From Desulfobacteraceae bacterium (GTDB taxonomy: Bacteria; Desulfobacterota; DSM-4660; Desulfatiglandales; Desulfatiglandaceae): a stretch of DNA of 30,075 nt. Where the stretch lies: positions 1,744,961 through 1,775,035 of the forward strand of contig CP070700.1 of assembly GCA_020349865.1 (NCBI GenBank). The letters are read 5' to 3'. Below are positions 1 through 8,487 of the stretch, one piece after another (positions within the stretch are counted from its first letter, which is position 1; every line of letters starts with the position of its first letter). A program made the position numbers and the translations under genes. Below the pieces are notes generated by a model. It made no database searches, was not told the DNA's origin, and was given only the letters and a program-made list of their open reading frames with translations.

Positions 1-1791
1 CGACTGCAGAATCAGTATCAGCCACGAGAATATTGTGTCCAGTATCGTGAAACTGATTTAAATTTTATATCCCGTCTCTTGGAAGAAGAGGGTATCTTTT
101 ATTTTTTTGAGCATTCTGAAGACAATCATCTTTTGGTTTTTGGCGACAGTGCCGTCAACTACCAGCCGATTGAAGGTCCACAGAACAAGGAAAAACAGGT
201 CGAAATCAAATTTCATCCACCGGATGCCCTGGTGCCCGAGGAAGAATCCGTCCAGGCGTTTGCTTTTTCGCGGCAGATCAGATCCGGCAAGGTGACCCTG
301 AGAGATTTTAATTTTGCAAAGCCCTCTTTGGACTTAACCGCGCAAAAGCAGGCTGATTCTTATCAAAAGCTTGAGGTGTACGATTACCCCGGTGAGTACC
401 TGGAGCAGGAGAGAGGAAAAAAGCTGGCTGATATCCGCCTCCAGGAAGCGGTTGTGTTCACTGATAAGGCAGAGGGCCAAAGTGTTTGTCCGCGCTTTAT
501 TCCCGGTTTTACCTTTAAGCTTACCGGCCATCAGATATCAACCTTTGATGATGAATATCTGCTGATAGAGGTCATCCATACGGGATCCCAGCCCCAAACC
601 CTTGAACAGAGAGCCGGTGGAGAATTTGTTTACAACAATCAATTTCTGGCTATCCCTTCTGCGGTGACGCTGAGGCCGGAAAGAAACACACCCAAACCGA
701 TTGTGGAGGGGGTGCAAACAGCCATTGTGACCGGACCGGCAGGTGAAGAAATTTACACGGACGAACACGGCCGGGTGAAAGTACAATTCCACTGGGACCG
801 AGAGGGGAAGAGAGACGAGAAGAGTTCATGCTGGATCCGCGTCAGCCAGCTGTGGGCGGGGGAAAACTGGGGAGCCATATATATTCCCCGTATCGGACAC
901 GAGGTCGTAGTTGACTTCGTCGAAGGGGATCCGGACAGGCCTATCATCACCGGTCGTGTTTACCACGGCACCAACAAACCACCTTACAAGCTTCCGGACG
1001 AGAAAACCAAAAGCACAATTAAATCGAAAACAACCCCGGGAGGAAAAACTCATAATGAACTGCTCATGGAGGACAAAAACGGCAAGACCCAGGTGGTCCT
1101 CTCCAACGCCTATGGGCACAAGATTACAGAGGATGAAGAATCACAATCCCTCACCATAGAAACCCGTGATAAACATACGATCAAGCTTGATGACAAGAAC
1201 AAAAATATTTCCATTCAAACAACAAATGCCCACTCGATATCCATGAACGACACCGATACCCGCGGGGAGGGAACCATATCGGTACAGACAACAAACGGCA
1301 ACAGGGTCGAGATGGATGACAAAAATGAAAAAATGACCGCACAAACAACTAACGGCCATACGCTGTTATTTGACGACAAAAACAAAAAAGTTGAATTGGT
1401 CACCACTGATGGCCACAGCGCGGTCCTGAGCGACGATGAGCAGAAGATCAGCATCACAAGCACAAAAGGTCATTATATAACCATTGATGATCCGGGGGAC
1501 AGCATCACCCTTGAGGACAGCAGCGGGATGCACAGGTTCAAGATCGATATCGGAGGCAGCAAACTTGTTATATCCACCGACACAGGGAGTATCGAGCTTG
1601 AGGCCCCCAGCGGTTCGATCTCTCTCAAGGCTACCGAAATAGACATAGACGCTCAAATGGAACTGAAAATGAAAGGCGGAATGAACGTGACCTCTGAGGC
1701 AGGATTACAGCATACGACAAAAGGCACGATGGTCACCACACAGTCATCTGCTGCAAACACGATTAAAGGTACACCGGTCATGATCAATTAA
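1..1791 (+). CDS. vgrG: VgrG spike protein of a type VI secretion system, 5' end outside the window
   Basis: The frame is open from base 1 (596 visible residues). The motif QYRETDLNFISRLLEEEG, typical of the gp27-like part of VgrG, begins about 14 codons into the window, so the true start lies upstream; an internal TTG at 79 is not a plausible start. Visible parts in order are the end of the gp27-like region, a gp5-like OB fold (ending around VEGDPDRPIITGRVYHG, visible residues about 250-330), and a C-terminal beta-helix needle. The needle contains about seven tandem units of roughly 19 residues of the form T-x-G-H-x-I-x-x-D-D-x-x-x-K-I-x-I-x-T (about bases 1139-1560). VgrG forms the trimeric spike on the Hcp tube and carries PAAR and effectors. 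No enzymatic extension is seen after the needle, so this is a structural VgrG. Its position just before the adaptor and PAAR genes is standard. Confidence 0.96.
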   Translation, partial: RLQNQYQPREYCVQYRETDLNFISRLLEEEGIFYFFEHSEDNHLLVFGDSAVNYQPIEGPQNKEKQVEIKFHPPDALVPEEESVQAFAFSRQIRSGKVTLRDFNFAKPSLDLTAQKQADSYQKLEVYDYPGEYLEQERGKKLADIRLQEAVVFTDKAEGQSVCPRFIPGFTFKLTGHQISTFDDEYLLIEVIHTGSQPQTLEQRAGGEFVYNNQFLAIPSAVTLRPERNTPKPIVEGVQTAIVTGPAGEEIYTDEHGRVKVQFHWDREGKRDEKSSCWIRVSQLWAGENWGAIYIPRIGHEVVVDFVEGDPDRPIITGRVYHGTNKPPYKLPDEKTKSTIKSKTTPGGKTHNELLMEDKNGKTQVVLSNAYGHKITEDEESQSLTIETRDKHTIKLDDKNKNISIQTTNAHSISMNDTDTRGEGTISVQTTNGNRVEMDDKNEKMTAQTTNGHTLLFDDKNKKVELVTTDGHSAVLSDDEQKISITSTKGHYITIDDPGDSITLEDSSGMHRFKIDIGGSKLVISTDTGSIELEAPSGSISLKATEIDIDAQMELKMKGGMNVTSEAGLQHTTKGTMVTTQSSAANTIKGTPVMIN

Positions 1792-1814
1792 TTTCTTATC
1801 ATGAGTTCCGCATA

Positions 1815-2300
1815 GTGATCGTTATGTTTAAGAAATCCTCTCATAAACCGGCTGAGAAAAAACAGGCATCGTCCGGCTATACGATCCTGAACAACAGGTT
1901 TGCCTTGAAGTTCCCGGGAACATGGGAGGACAAATCAGTGTATACCTTTGAAGGCCCTGAAGAGGACGGGATCAGGCACAACATCTGGGTCACCATCGAA
2001 AACAATGTTGAAGTGCCCGATCTTGACCGGTACGCCCAGATGAACATCCAGGCAACGGAAAATGAACTCCAAGGCTACCGGGAACTCAAACAGGGTCAGC
2101 TTACTTTAAATAACCGCCAACCTGCCTACGAGCATGTCTATCGGTGGTCGCCCGTGGCAAACAGAGAAGTCTATCAGCGGGTTATGTACGTTCTCAATAA
2201 CAATACGGGATATATCCTCACGTCCACCTTTTCGAAAAAGACTTGGAAGCTGTTGGGAAGTGAGATTGACAAGATATTCAGAAGCTTTGCAACAGGATGA
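1815..2300 (+). CDS. DUF1795/DcrB-family adaptor, EagR-like T6SS effector chaperone
   Basis: This 161-residue protein has the compact alpha/beta pattern of the DcrB/DUF1795 family: an N-terminal strand set (GYTILNNRFALKFPGTWEDK), a central helix (DLDRYAQMNIQATENEL), the segment NNRQPAYEHVYRWSP, and a final helix ending KIFRSFATG. In T6SS clusters this family comprises the EagR (Eag) chaperones, which bind the transmembrane segments of PAAR/Rhs effectors before loading on VgrG. It lies between vgrG and the PAAR gene, the usual place. There is no signal peptide, so it is cytoplasmic. The GTG start at 1815 has a weak ribosome-binding site; an ATG at 1824 would remove only three residues. The adjacent PAAR protein has no obvious membrane helices, so the client may be another island protein, such as the one at 8480-10603. 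Confidence 0.85.
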   Translation: MIVMFKKSSHKPAEKKQASSGYTILNNRFALKFPGTWEDKSVYTFEGPEEDGIRHNIWVTIENNVEVPDLDRYAQMNIQATENELQGYRELKQGQLTLNNRQPAYEHVYRWSPVANREVYQRVMYVLNNNTGYILTSTFSKKTWKLLGSEIDKIFRSFATG

Positions 2301-2350
2301 TTCCGGCCGTTTTATTAAGAAGATCAGCCTGCAAAAAAAGGTAGTCAACG

Positions 2351-3685
2351 ATGGGAAAACCGGCAGCACGGCTCGGTGATATGACGGCCCACGGCGGTAC
2401 CATCGTGGTGGGCTTTCCCATGGTACTCATCGGTGGTATGCCTGCCGCCAGGGTGGCGGATATGCATGTATGCCCCATGGTGACTCCCGCACCGGCACCC
2501 GTGCCCCATGTGGGAGGCCCGGTCCTGCCCCCCGGTAGTCCGACAGTCCTCATCGGCGGTATGCCTGCGGCGCGCATGGGAGACATGGCCACCTGCACCG
2601 GCCCGCCCGATGTCATTATGGCAGGATGCCCCACCGTGTTGATCGGCGAAGGTCCGGGAACTGGAGGAGGCGGTGGCGGTGGCGCCGTTGCCGCTGCACG
2701 GGCCAGCGCTCACTCGGCACTCATCGGAGAGTCGAACGCGGCTGAGGGTCCCCACTGGATCGAATATCAATTCGTTGACTCCGCCGGCAATCCCATCACA
2801 GAAGTCCCGTATGAATATACGTGTGTCGATGGCCACAAGGAAAAGGGTAAATTGACAAAAGACGGTGTCGTAAAGAGAGGCGGACTTCCCGATGTCGGCA
2901 ACTGCACAGTAAAAATTTTCTCTGTGTATAACGCCAAGTGGTCAAAAGAGAGTGCACGGGTAGGGGATGTGGTTAAGCTCTCTGCAGAGGTTGAAGGATA
3001 CGATGATGGCACCCAGGCTATTTTAAAAATATGGGAACAGGACATCAAAGGGGCTGATGATTTTATAACGGAGATTAAAACGACTGTAAAAGGGGGTAAA
3101 GTTGAGGCCGAGTGGGAGTATGAATATCACGAGGAGGAAAAAGAGGAATGGACAGAAGAGGAAAAGGAAAGGGGCTATTCCTCTCCGGAATATTATTTTG
3201 TGGTCCATGTCGGAGAGAGTAGAGCGCGGTCTGGATTGCTGGAGTTTAAGGATTGGATTGAGATTGAACTGAGAGATGAAGACGATCAGCCTGTGGCCGA
3301 TAAGGAGTATATTTTAGATCTTCCAAACGGAGAGTTTCGCAGAGGCAGGCTGGATGAAAACGGATTTGCACGAGAAGAGGATATTTATCCTGGACGTTGC
3401 AGAATACAGTTCCTGGATGTCGAGGAAGAAGAAACCGGCTTCCTATCTATTGTGGCATTTGATGATACAGGAAGGACGCCGATCGCTGATACCGACTATC
3501 GCATTGTAGGTCCTGACGGTACAGAATACTCAGGAACGACGAACAGTGAAGGGTATATTTTTCATGCGGATGTTCCGATCGACGACTATGAGCTGACCAT
3601 CGGTGACACGACGGTTATAGTCCCGGCTGTTCTCAATCAATTCGAGCGCCATCTTCAGCGGATCGTCGATTATGAAATATCTTAA
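2351..3685 (+). CDS. PAAR-domain spike tip with Ig/CnaB-like C-terminal modules
   Basis: This protein has 444 residues. Residues 1-100 are a full PAAR domain: repeated VLIGGMPAAR motifs and candidate zinc ligands H14, H39, C41 and C82. A glycine stretch (104-111) acts as a hinge. Three CnaB/carboxypeptidase-regulatory-like beta modules follow (about 134-190, 300-356, 362-425), each with a [WL]-[IS]-x-[IV] start, a D-x-x-G/P-x-P turn and a conserved G near the end. Between the first two is an Ig-like module (about 190-298, KWSKESARVGDVVKLSAEVE). PAAR proteins cap VgrG and sharpen the spike. The tail has no toxin signature that I recognise and most likely serves as a docking platform. Part of the tail (about 195-312) is closely similar to the protein at 10825-11739, including SGLLEFKDWIE. 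An AAGG-type ribosome-binding site lies about 10 bases before the ATG. Confidence 0.93.
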   Translation: MGKPAARLGDMTAHGGTIVVGFPMVLIGGMPAARVADMHVCPMVTPAPAPVPHVGGPVLPPGSPTVLIGGMPAARMGDMATCTGPPDVIMAGCPTVLIGEGPGTGGGGGGGAVAAARASAHSALIGESNAAEGPHWIEYQFVDSAGNPITEVPYEYTCVDGHKEKGKLTKDGVVKRGGLPDVGNCTVKIFSVYNAKWSKESARVGDVVKLSAEVEGYDDGTQAILKIWEQDIKGADDFITEIKTTVKGGKVEAEWEYEYHEEEKEEWTEEEKERGYSSPEYYFVVHVGESRARSGLLEFKDWIEIELRDEDDQPVADKEYILDLPNGEFRRGRLDENGFAREEDIYPGRCRIQFLDVEEEETGFLSIVAFDDTGRTPIADTDYRIVGPDGTEYSGTTNSEGYIFHADVPIDDYELTIGDTTVIVPAVLNQFERHLQRIVDYEIS

Positions 3686-3719
3686 GATTGATGATTTTGT
3701 AAAACATTGTCAAATGGAC

Positions 3720-3837
3720 GGCGAAGTAAAAAGATCTAGATGCAAGGCGCGCGAATCTTGAGAAATGAGGAGTACTTATCCTACGCCTCAATGACGAAAG
3801 ATGAAGCGCAACGCCGCAGATGGACTTTTTACGAGGC
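3720..3837. repeat. Long imperfect palindromic intergenic element
   Basis: Two arms of about 55 bases (about 3720-3775 and 3782-3837) are imperfect reverse complements around a short loop (CTTATCC). Shared blocks in order are GGC, GTAAAAAG, TGC, GCG, ATGAGG or ATTGAGG, and a terminal TA. I recall similar sequences dispersed in sulfate-reducing deltaproteobacterial genomes, but I cannot verify this here. It fills most of the gap between the PAAR gene and the next gene. It also supplies a spurious ATG (3820) that lengthens the downstream frame. Confidence 0.7.
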
Positions 3838-3861
3838 CATCAGGCTTGGGGAAACTCAGTC

Positions 3862-5787
3862 ATGTCTGTCGTATTCCGAGGTCGGCTTAGACCCAATATT
3901 CAAAGAAATCCGACGGAACCGCTGACGGTTCAGTTTACACGCCCTACAATCGCAAACGGGGTTACGCTTCTGATAAAGGAACTTGATACCTACCGAGATC
4001 CCCAGAACAGGCAGATCAGTGAGGGATCTGCCGATGATTTGCTGGCGACTTTTACTGGAAGAATCAGAAATCGACGGTTTCAGGTTGAGAGCCATAGAAA
4101 TGAAAGTGATGACTCGTCTCTGCCTACTATTAAAATAAAATTCCAGGGGTCAGAAACGGAATATACCATACCGGTTGTCTCAGAAACTGGAGAAACAGAA
4201 GGAACAAACTGGGAAATCGGATTTACCGTTCAACATGGTAGTAACGAGTATAATTCTCCGGTTGCATTCATTCCCGCGGCCCGTGGAAGGCTTCTTGTTG
4301 TGGATGATACTATGGGTGACTTGACAACGTACCAAAGTCACGCAAACCGTACCCACCATTCTTTTACGTCTAATGGAATGGAAGGGCGGATCATTCGCGG
4401 GGCAAGGTCAGACACAAGCGTTAGCCACTACAGCGCGGCTGACACGACAGATTATGTGGATGGGTACGACTATCAAACCTTTTTTGATATCGCTGGCGAT
4501 TTTGATTTTGTCTATTTCAACTGTCACGGCGACATCAATCTGGTAGGTTATGCCTACGGCCAGGAGTCAAGTCCTTGCATGCTTTGTGAGCATCGTTTCA
4601 GCCATCGGGATTTTACAACCTGTACCAGAAATACAGCCTGCGTCAGAACGCAACACCGGGGATATTATCAATATCGTCTTCGCACAGCAAATAATGTGGA
4701 AATTGATCTGTCGGGGTCGGCGTCAACAGACGTGTTTCAATTGTTTGTTGCTGAAAGCGATCTCAGGGAGTTGGTGCATACTTATGTTGGTTGGAATGAT
4801 TATGAACCTGCCTTTGCAAGCGCAAATACGGGTAATCCCAACGTGACGGTCAGTTCGGGCACTACACATTCCATTGAAGGTATTTCGGTGACCGGACCGG
4901 ACGAATTGAATATTACAATTCCCAATCGGTTTAATTTCCCTACCATAACTGCATTTCCCATCGGTCCTCTCCGTCCTGATTTTAGACAGGACCATCTACC
5001 ACAGGATCCCCAGTCTACTTACTTACATCAAAGTTCTGCTCAGGATGTGCCAGGTGTGCCCGTCATTTGTTTCAAGGGACGGGGAAGCCCTCTGTCAGCG
5101 GAAGTCAACGCAACCCCTACAGTAGCCGCCGGTTCCCCCCCTACAGTGATGACATTGCCCTCAAGCGCTGTAACAACGCAATTCGTAGAGCAACCCACCG
5201 GTTTAACGGCCACTCCATATAACGGACAAGTTCGCCTGACCTGGAATGCAGTCGTAGGGGCCGAGACATATACGTTGTACTGGTCAAATAGCGCCGGGGT
5301 TCAGGAGAATAACTCACAGGTCATCAGCGATCTTTCATTTAACGAGCATATACATACTGGCCTAACCAATGGTCAGACATATTACTATAAGGTCAGGGCA
5401 AGGAGAGCTGGTGGAAATCTGACACCTAGTATTTTAAGTGGCTGCCGCAACTTGTCTCGAATAAAGATAATGTATGCCGGGTGTTGTCTTGCTGGTAGAA
5501 AAAAGGTTCTCGCAGAAGCAGCTTTAAATGCTGGTGTTAAAATTTTTATTGGCCACCAGGTGGTGACTGCAAGAGTAGCTGAAACACTGATCGACCGGTT
5601 CTGGGACCGCTGGTTACAAAGAGGCGCCATCGCGCGCAATGTCATCCATATCTATAATGAAGTCGTCCAAACGAATCCACAGTTCAGAAGAACACGTCCC
5701 GTTATATATTATCGGAACCGAGAAAATCAGTCACAGTTCTGGAGACCGGGAATAGCCCCGCCCGACCCGGCGAGTATTAAGTTGTAA
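3862..5787 (+). CDS. Putative caspase/CHAT-like cysteine protease effector with FN3 insert
   Basis: I chose the ATG at 3862 (641 residues), preceded by GGGGA. The frame extends to an ATG at 3820, but that lies inside the palindromic repeat. Residues 15-140 look like an Ig-type beta domain. Residues 141-230 read like the first half of a caspase-like fold, ending FDFVYFNCHGD with candidate catalytic H222. A cysteine-rich loop follows (C239, C242, H244, H248, C254, C260), possibly metal binding. An FN3 domain occupies about 443-518. The second half of the fold then appears as IKIMYAGCCLAG (C541/C542), followed by AEAALNAGVKIFIGHQ, as in CHAT/C25-type peptidases. The His-before-Cys order fits that clan. 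The PAAR gene upstream and PepSY-like proteins downstream suggest a secreted toxin with its protectors. No family name was confirmed; the assignment rests on motifs only. Confidence 0.65.
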   Translation: MSVVFRGRLRPNIQRNPTEPLTVQFTRPTIANGVTLLIKELDTYRDPQNRQISEGSADDLLATFTGRIRNRRFQVESHRNESDDSSLPTIKIKFQGSETEYTIPVVSETGETEGTNWEIGFTVQHGSNEYNSPVAFIPAARGRLLVVDDTMGDLTTYQSHANRTHHSFTSNGMEGRIIRGARSDTSVSHYSAADTTDYVDGYDYQTFFDIAGDFDFVYFNCHGDINLVGYAYGQESSPCMLCEHRFSHRDFTTCTRNTACVRTQHRGYYQYRLRTANNVEIDLSGSASTDVFQLFVAESDLRELVHTYVGWNDYEPAFASANTGNPNVTVSSGTTHSIEGISVTGPDELNITIPNRFNFPTITAFPIGPLRPDFRQDHLPQDPQSTYLHQSSAQDVPGVPVICFKGRGSPLSAEVNATPTVAAGSPPTVMTLPSSAVTTQFVEQPTGLTATPYNGQVRLTWNAVVGAETYTLYWSNSAGVQENNSQVISDLSFNEHIHTGLTNGQTYYYKVRARRAGGNLTPSILSGCRNLSRIKIMYAGCCLAGRKKVLAEAALNAGVKIFIGHQVVTARVAETLIDRFWDRWLQRGAIARNVIHIYNEVVQTNPQFRRTRPVIYYRNRENQSQFWRPGIAPPDPASIKL

Positions 5788-5821
5788 TTTCAGTAGAGCA
5801 AATCTGGGATACGTATATTAA

Positions 5822-6583
5822 ATGAATATACGGCAATTAAGAGAACTGGCAAAAAAGCATTTTCAGGAAAAAACGAACCTGGCGCCAGAAACAGGCCAGG
5901 TCACCATTGAGTGGGAAAATGAACAGCTCATACAGGCAGATGAAAGCCGATCCGGGAAATATAGTATCAGAATAATCGGCAGGAAGGTATTTGAGGAAAT
6001 CACCGTTCGATTAGATGCCGAAAACGGTTCACTATTGAGTTGGAGTGTGAACAGCCGTTATCAATCTGCAACGGCTACATCGATTGATCGAAGTAGTGCT
6101 CTCAAGATCGTCTCAGAATTTACGACGATTCCTCATGACGCAGTGCTGGAAGAGTTCTCCCAGGAAAGGGCCCCCGACTCCCACATCACAAATATTTTTT
6201 GGAGCCACATGGTAAACAATTTGGAGGTTGAGGGAGATGCCATTGCTGTGCAAATCAATTCAATGACCGGGAAAGTCATATCGATAACGAAAATATGGAA
6301 TACGGTCGAGGAAACAGAAGACAAAATTAGCATGGATGACGCCAGAAAAATTGCATTGGGGGCGGCTCCGAAATACGTCAAGGAGCAAAGCTATGAAGCG
6401 ACTGTTGTGGGACAAAAGTACATACCGGTTGTTGAAAACGAACAGGCATTAAACCCGAAATACAAATTAGCAAAGGTATGGACCGCATATATTATAGAGG
6501 ATATAAGGCCATTTTCACGAATAACGGAACTTAGTATCAATTGCTCAGACGGCAGGGTTGTGCGGGTTGAGTATTCGAAATGA
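5822..6583 (+). CDS. PepSY/YcdB-like protein, candidate immunity or protease-inhibitor protein
   Basis: This 253-residue protein has no signal peptide. It appears to contain three PepSY-like units: about 1-76, 86-160 and 168-253. Each has a helix followed by strands ending in a D-x-x-x-G-x-[VL] turn (DAENGSLL, NSMTGKVISI, NCSDGRVVRV). PepSY and FTP-type domains are the inhibitory propeptide modules of M4 metalloproteases and also occur alone as putative protease inhibitors. The gene lies 34 bases after the caspase-like gene. The arrangement suggests it blocks that enzyme in the producing cell, but this is inferred from position and family. The ATG at 5822 has only a weak ribosome-binding site. 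A role as carrier rather than inhibitor cannot be excluded. Confidence 0.7.
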   Translation: MNIRQLRELAKKHFQEKTNLAPETGQVTIEWENEQLIQADESRSGKYSIRIIGRKVFEEITVRLDAENGSLLSWSVNSRYQSATATSIDRSSALKIVSEFTTIPHDAVLEEFSQERAPDSHITNIFWSHMVNNLEVEGDAIAVQINSMTGKVISITKIWNTVEETEDKISMDDARKIALGAAPKYVKEQSYEATVVGQKYIPVVENEQALNPKYKLAKVWTAYIIEDIRPFSRITELSINCSDGRVVRVEYSK

Positions 6584-6589
6584 GGTTAG

Positions 6590-6625
6590 GGTACAAGATG
6601 TTTGATACTGGATACAAGATGCTCT
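6590..6625. repeat. Short direct repeat GG(A/G)TACAAGATG
   Basis: The motif GTACAAGATG (6591-6600) recurs as ATACAAGATG about 21 bases later (6612-6621), within a low-complexity, AT-rich 136-base gap between the two PepSY-like genes. No promoter or terminator is clear there. Confidence 0.4.
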
Positions 6626-6719
6626 GAAAAAGGAAAATTCCAAATTACATGCACCAAACTCCAAACAAAAAGAAAACTAATAAACGAATAAACGAATCAA
6701 CCCAAAATGGGCGGTAAAT

Positions 6720-6968
6720 ATGATCAAGAACGAAGATCTTATAGAAAGAGCAAAAGAGGAAGCGGAAATTGCCCTTGAGCTTTCCGATGAACCTGGGGCT
6801 ATCTATGAAAAAATCGAAAGCATGGAAGAATGGAATGAAGGAATATACAAAAATGTTTTTGAAATAAAATTCAGAGTCTGGAAGACTGTTGCAAAAATGG
6901 ATATAGAGATGAACGCAGACACTGGCGAGGTATTGCCTCATAAAAACAACAGGGGACAAAATGAGTGA
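6720..6968 (+). CDS. Small PepSY-like protein
   Basis: This 82-residue protein has one PepSY-like unit: an N-terminal helix (DLIERAKEEAEIALEL), two strands (YKNVFEIKFRVW, VAKMDIEMN) and the closing turn NADTGEVL. It resembles a single repeat of the upstream 253-residue protein and may act with it. It has no signal peptide. A GGGCGG-like ribosome-binding site sits 5-10 bases before the ATG. Its stop overlaps the next start by eight bases (ATGAGTGA), so translation of the two genes is probably coupled. Confidence 0.7.
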   Translation: MIKNEDLIERAKEEAEIALELSDEPGAIYEKIESMEEWNEGIYKNVFEIKFRVWKTVAKMDIEMNADTGEVLPHKNNRGQNE

Positions 6969-8487
6969 TGTGACTGAACATAATGTTACCCGCCCTGATT
7001 TGACGGAAAAAGCAGGCATTAGGACAGGTGTAAAACACCAGTTTCGGTTGCGGCCTCCGGATGTGGCAAACCTTGTCATTGCTGTTCCCATGGCGGTATT
7101 TGCATTTGACTTGTCTTTTCCCGGTCCCGGTATTTTTAACAATCTGAGGGCCATCCAAAAGAGGAGCATAGAGAACTATAATTCCCGTATTGTCGTTTTT
7201 GGTCACACCGATGAAAGCGGCAGCACGGATTACAACAAAACACTTTCCGAGCGCAGGGCGAATGCTGTTTTGGCCCTTTTGACAAAGCGACTGGATATTT
7301 TTGACGCGGTTGCTCAGATGGAAGAGTGGGGGCTTTCGTGTTATCAAGCCATGCTGCGAGCAGTGGGGTGTAATCCCGGGGCCATTGATGGCGAAAGTGG
7401 GCCCATGACGGAGGAAGCAATCCGGTGGTTTCAGCGCGAATATAACGAGAATGTCTATCGCCACAAGGACATACAAAGAGCCTATCCGGATTTGACGGTA
7501 GACGGATTAATCGGCCCCAGAACCAAGGCAGCACTGAGGGAAGCGTATGTTATGACTGCACCGGCAGATATCCCGGAAAGACGATTTGCAGAACCTGCCG
7601 CCGTTGGGTGCAGCGAATTCAATCCTATCTCGGGGGAGGCTGATGAAAACCGGAGGGTCGTGATTGCTTTTTTTTCAACGCAGCAACCCAGAGACGGTGA
7701 ATTTCCCTGCCGGCAAGGGGACGCATCTGCCTGTCAAATTGATGACTGCGGTGAAATGACCTGCGCTTTTTATCGTAGAAACGTCCATGAGCAACATGAG
7801 GGCCCCGAACTTCCGAAATTTTTCGATTTTGAATGGCTCAACGAAGAAGACGAAAAGGCTCACTTAAGCGCTTTGACATCGATCCCTGATGGGACCAGCG
7901 CAACGTTTACTATTTATCGATGGGAGGAAGAAGAAATCCCTTTGGTACCGCCTGATTCTTCAAGCGGGGATCCACGGCCCACACCGGGTACTGAATTGGA
8001 TAGTATTGACGGGGAGATAGCGGGAGGGGTCTGTTATGCACGGTGGACACCGCCGGAAGATTTCGATCCTTTTGATTTTGAACAATGGTTGGTCGACCAT
8101 GACATTGAACTGAATGATGATACCTTAAGGGATCTAGACGAAGAAGGCGCAGAAGAAGCGGATGTTGACGCTGAATCCACTGACGACGAAGAAGATCCAT
8201 CCCTTGATCTGGAATCCACGGAGGGCATGCAGCCCCCTGTTTTTTGTATCGAAGCTGATGGACACTGGGGCTTTTCTGCTCCACCAGGCAAAAAGCTGAA
8301 CCGATTCCGGTTTGATGAGGATGAGCAGGAAACGCGGGGACTGGTATTGTTGACGAATGGTAGGATGGTTGAATTATCCGCCCCTGAGGGCAAGATGAAC
8401 GTAAGGGACGACTTTGAAGTGGTCCTTATGGCTTTGGATAACAGAGGCATTGAGTCTGAAGGGAACGGGAGAGAAAACGATGTCTGA
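6961..8487 (+). CDS. OmpA-like and peptidoglycan-binding domain protein, T6SS cargo-carrier candidate
   Basis: This protein has 508 residues. Residues about 45-110 are an OmpA-like peptidoglycan-binding domain with GHTDESGSTDYNKTLSERRA (D83 and R98/R99 at the diaminopimelate-contact positions). Residues about 122-196 are a PG_binding_1 domain (GAIDGESGPMTEEAIRWFQ, VDGLIGPRTKAAL) with a short insert. The remainder (205-508) is unassigned: it has several cysteines (220-275), an acidic linker (about 370-410) and a beta-rich end. It lacks a signal peptide and membrane anchor, which is unusual for a cell-wall binder. Delivery by the T6SS spike would explain this. A GGGGA ribosome-binding site precedes the ATG. 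The gene overlaps both neighbours by eight bases, making a tight operon with the hydrophobic protein downstream, which may be its cargo. Confidence 0.8.
   Translation: MSDVTEHNVTRPDLTEKAGIRTGVKHQFRLRPPDVANLVIAVPMAVFAFDLSFPGPGIFNNLRAIQKRSIENYNSRIVVFGHTDESGSTDYNKTLSERRANAVLALLTKRLDIFDAVAQMEEWGLSCYQAMLRAVGCNPGAIDGESGPMTEEAIRWFQREYNENVYRHKDIQRAYPDLTVDGLIGPRTKAALREAYVMTAPADIPERRFAEPAAVGCSEFNPISGEADENRRVVIAFFSTQQPRDGEFPCRQGDASACQIDDCGEMTCAFYRRNVHEQHEGPELPKFFDFEWLNEEDEKAHLSALTSIPDGTSATFTIYRWEEEEIPLVPPDSSSGDPRPTPGTELDSIDGEIAGGVCYARWTPPEDFDPFDFEQWLVDHDIELNDDTLRDLDEEGAEEADVDAESTDDEEDPSLDLESTEGMQPPVFCIEADGHWGFSAPPGKKLNRFRFDEDEQETRGLVLLTNGRMVELSAPEGKMNVRDDFEVVLMALDNRGIESEGNGRENDV

Noticed and set aside
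2278..2836. Minus-strand open frames opposite the PAAR domain
   Set aside because: They mirror the Gly/Pro-rich repeats of the PAAR coding strand; the + strand protein is unmistakable.
3820..3861. Upstream start for the caspase-like gene
   Set aside because: The ATG is part of the palindromic element; the ATG at 3862 has a better ribosome-binding site and is the first one beyond the repeat.
3740..3925. Short open frame over the palindromic repeat
   Set aside because: It lies mostly within the repeat and overlaps the caspase-like gene in another frame; no protein-like features.
8414..8479. 22-residue N-terminal extension of the hydrophobic protein
   Set aside because: It overlaps 74 bases of the OmpA gene in another frame; 8480 has a good ribosome-binding site and the same eight-base overlap pattern as the preceding gene pair.
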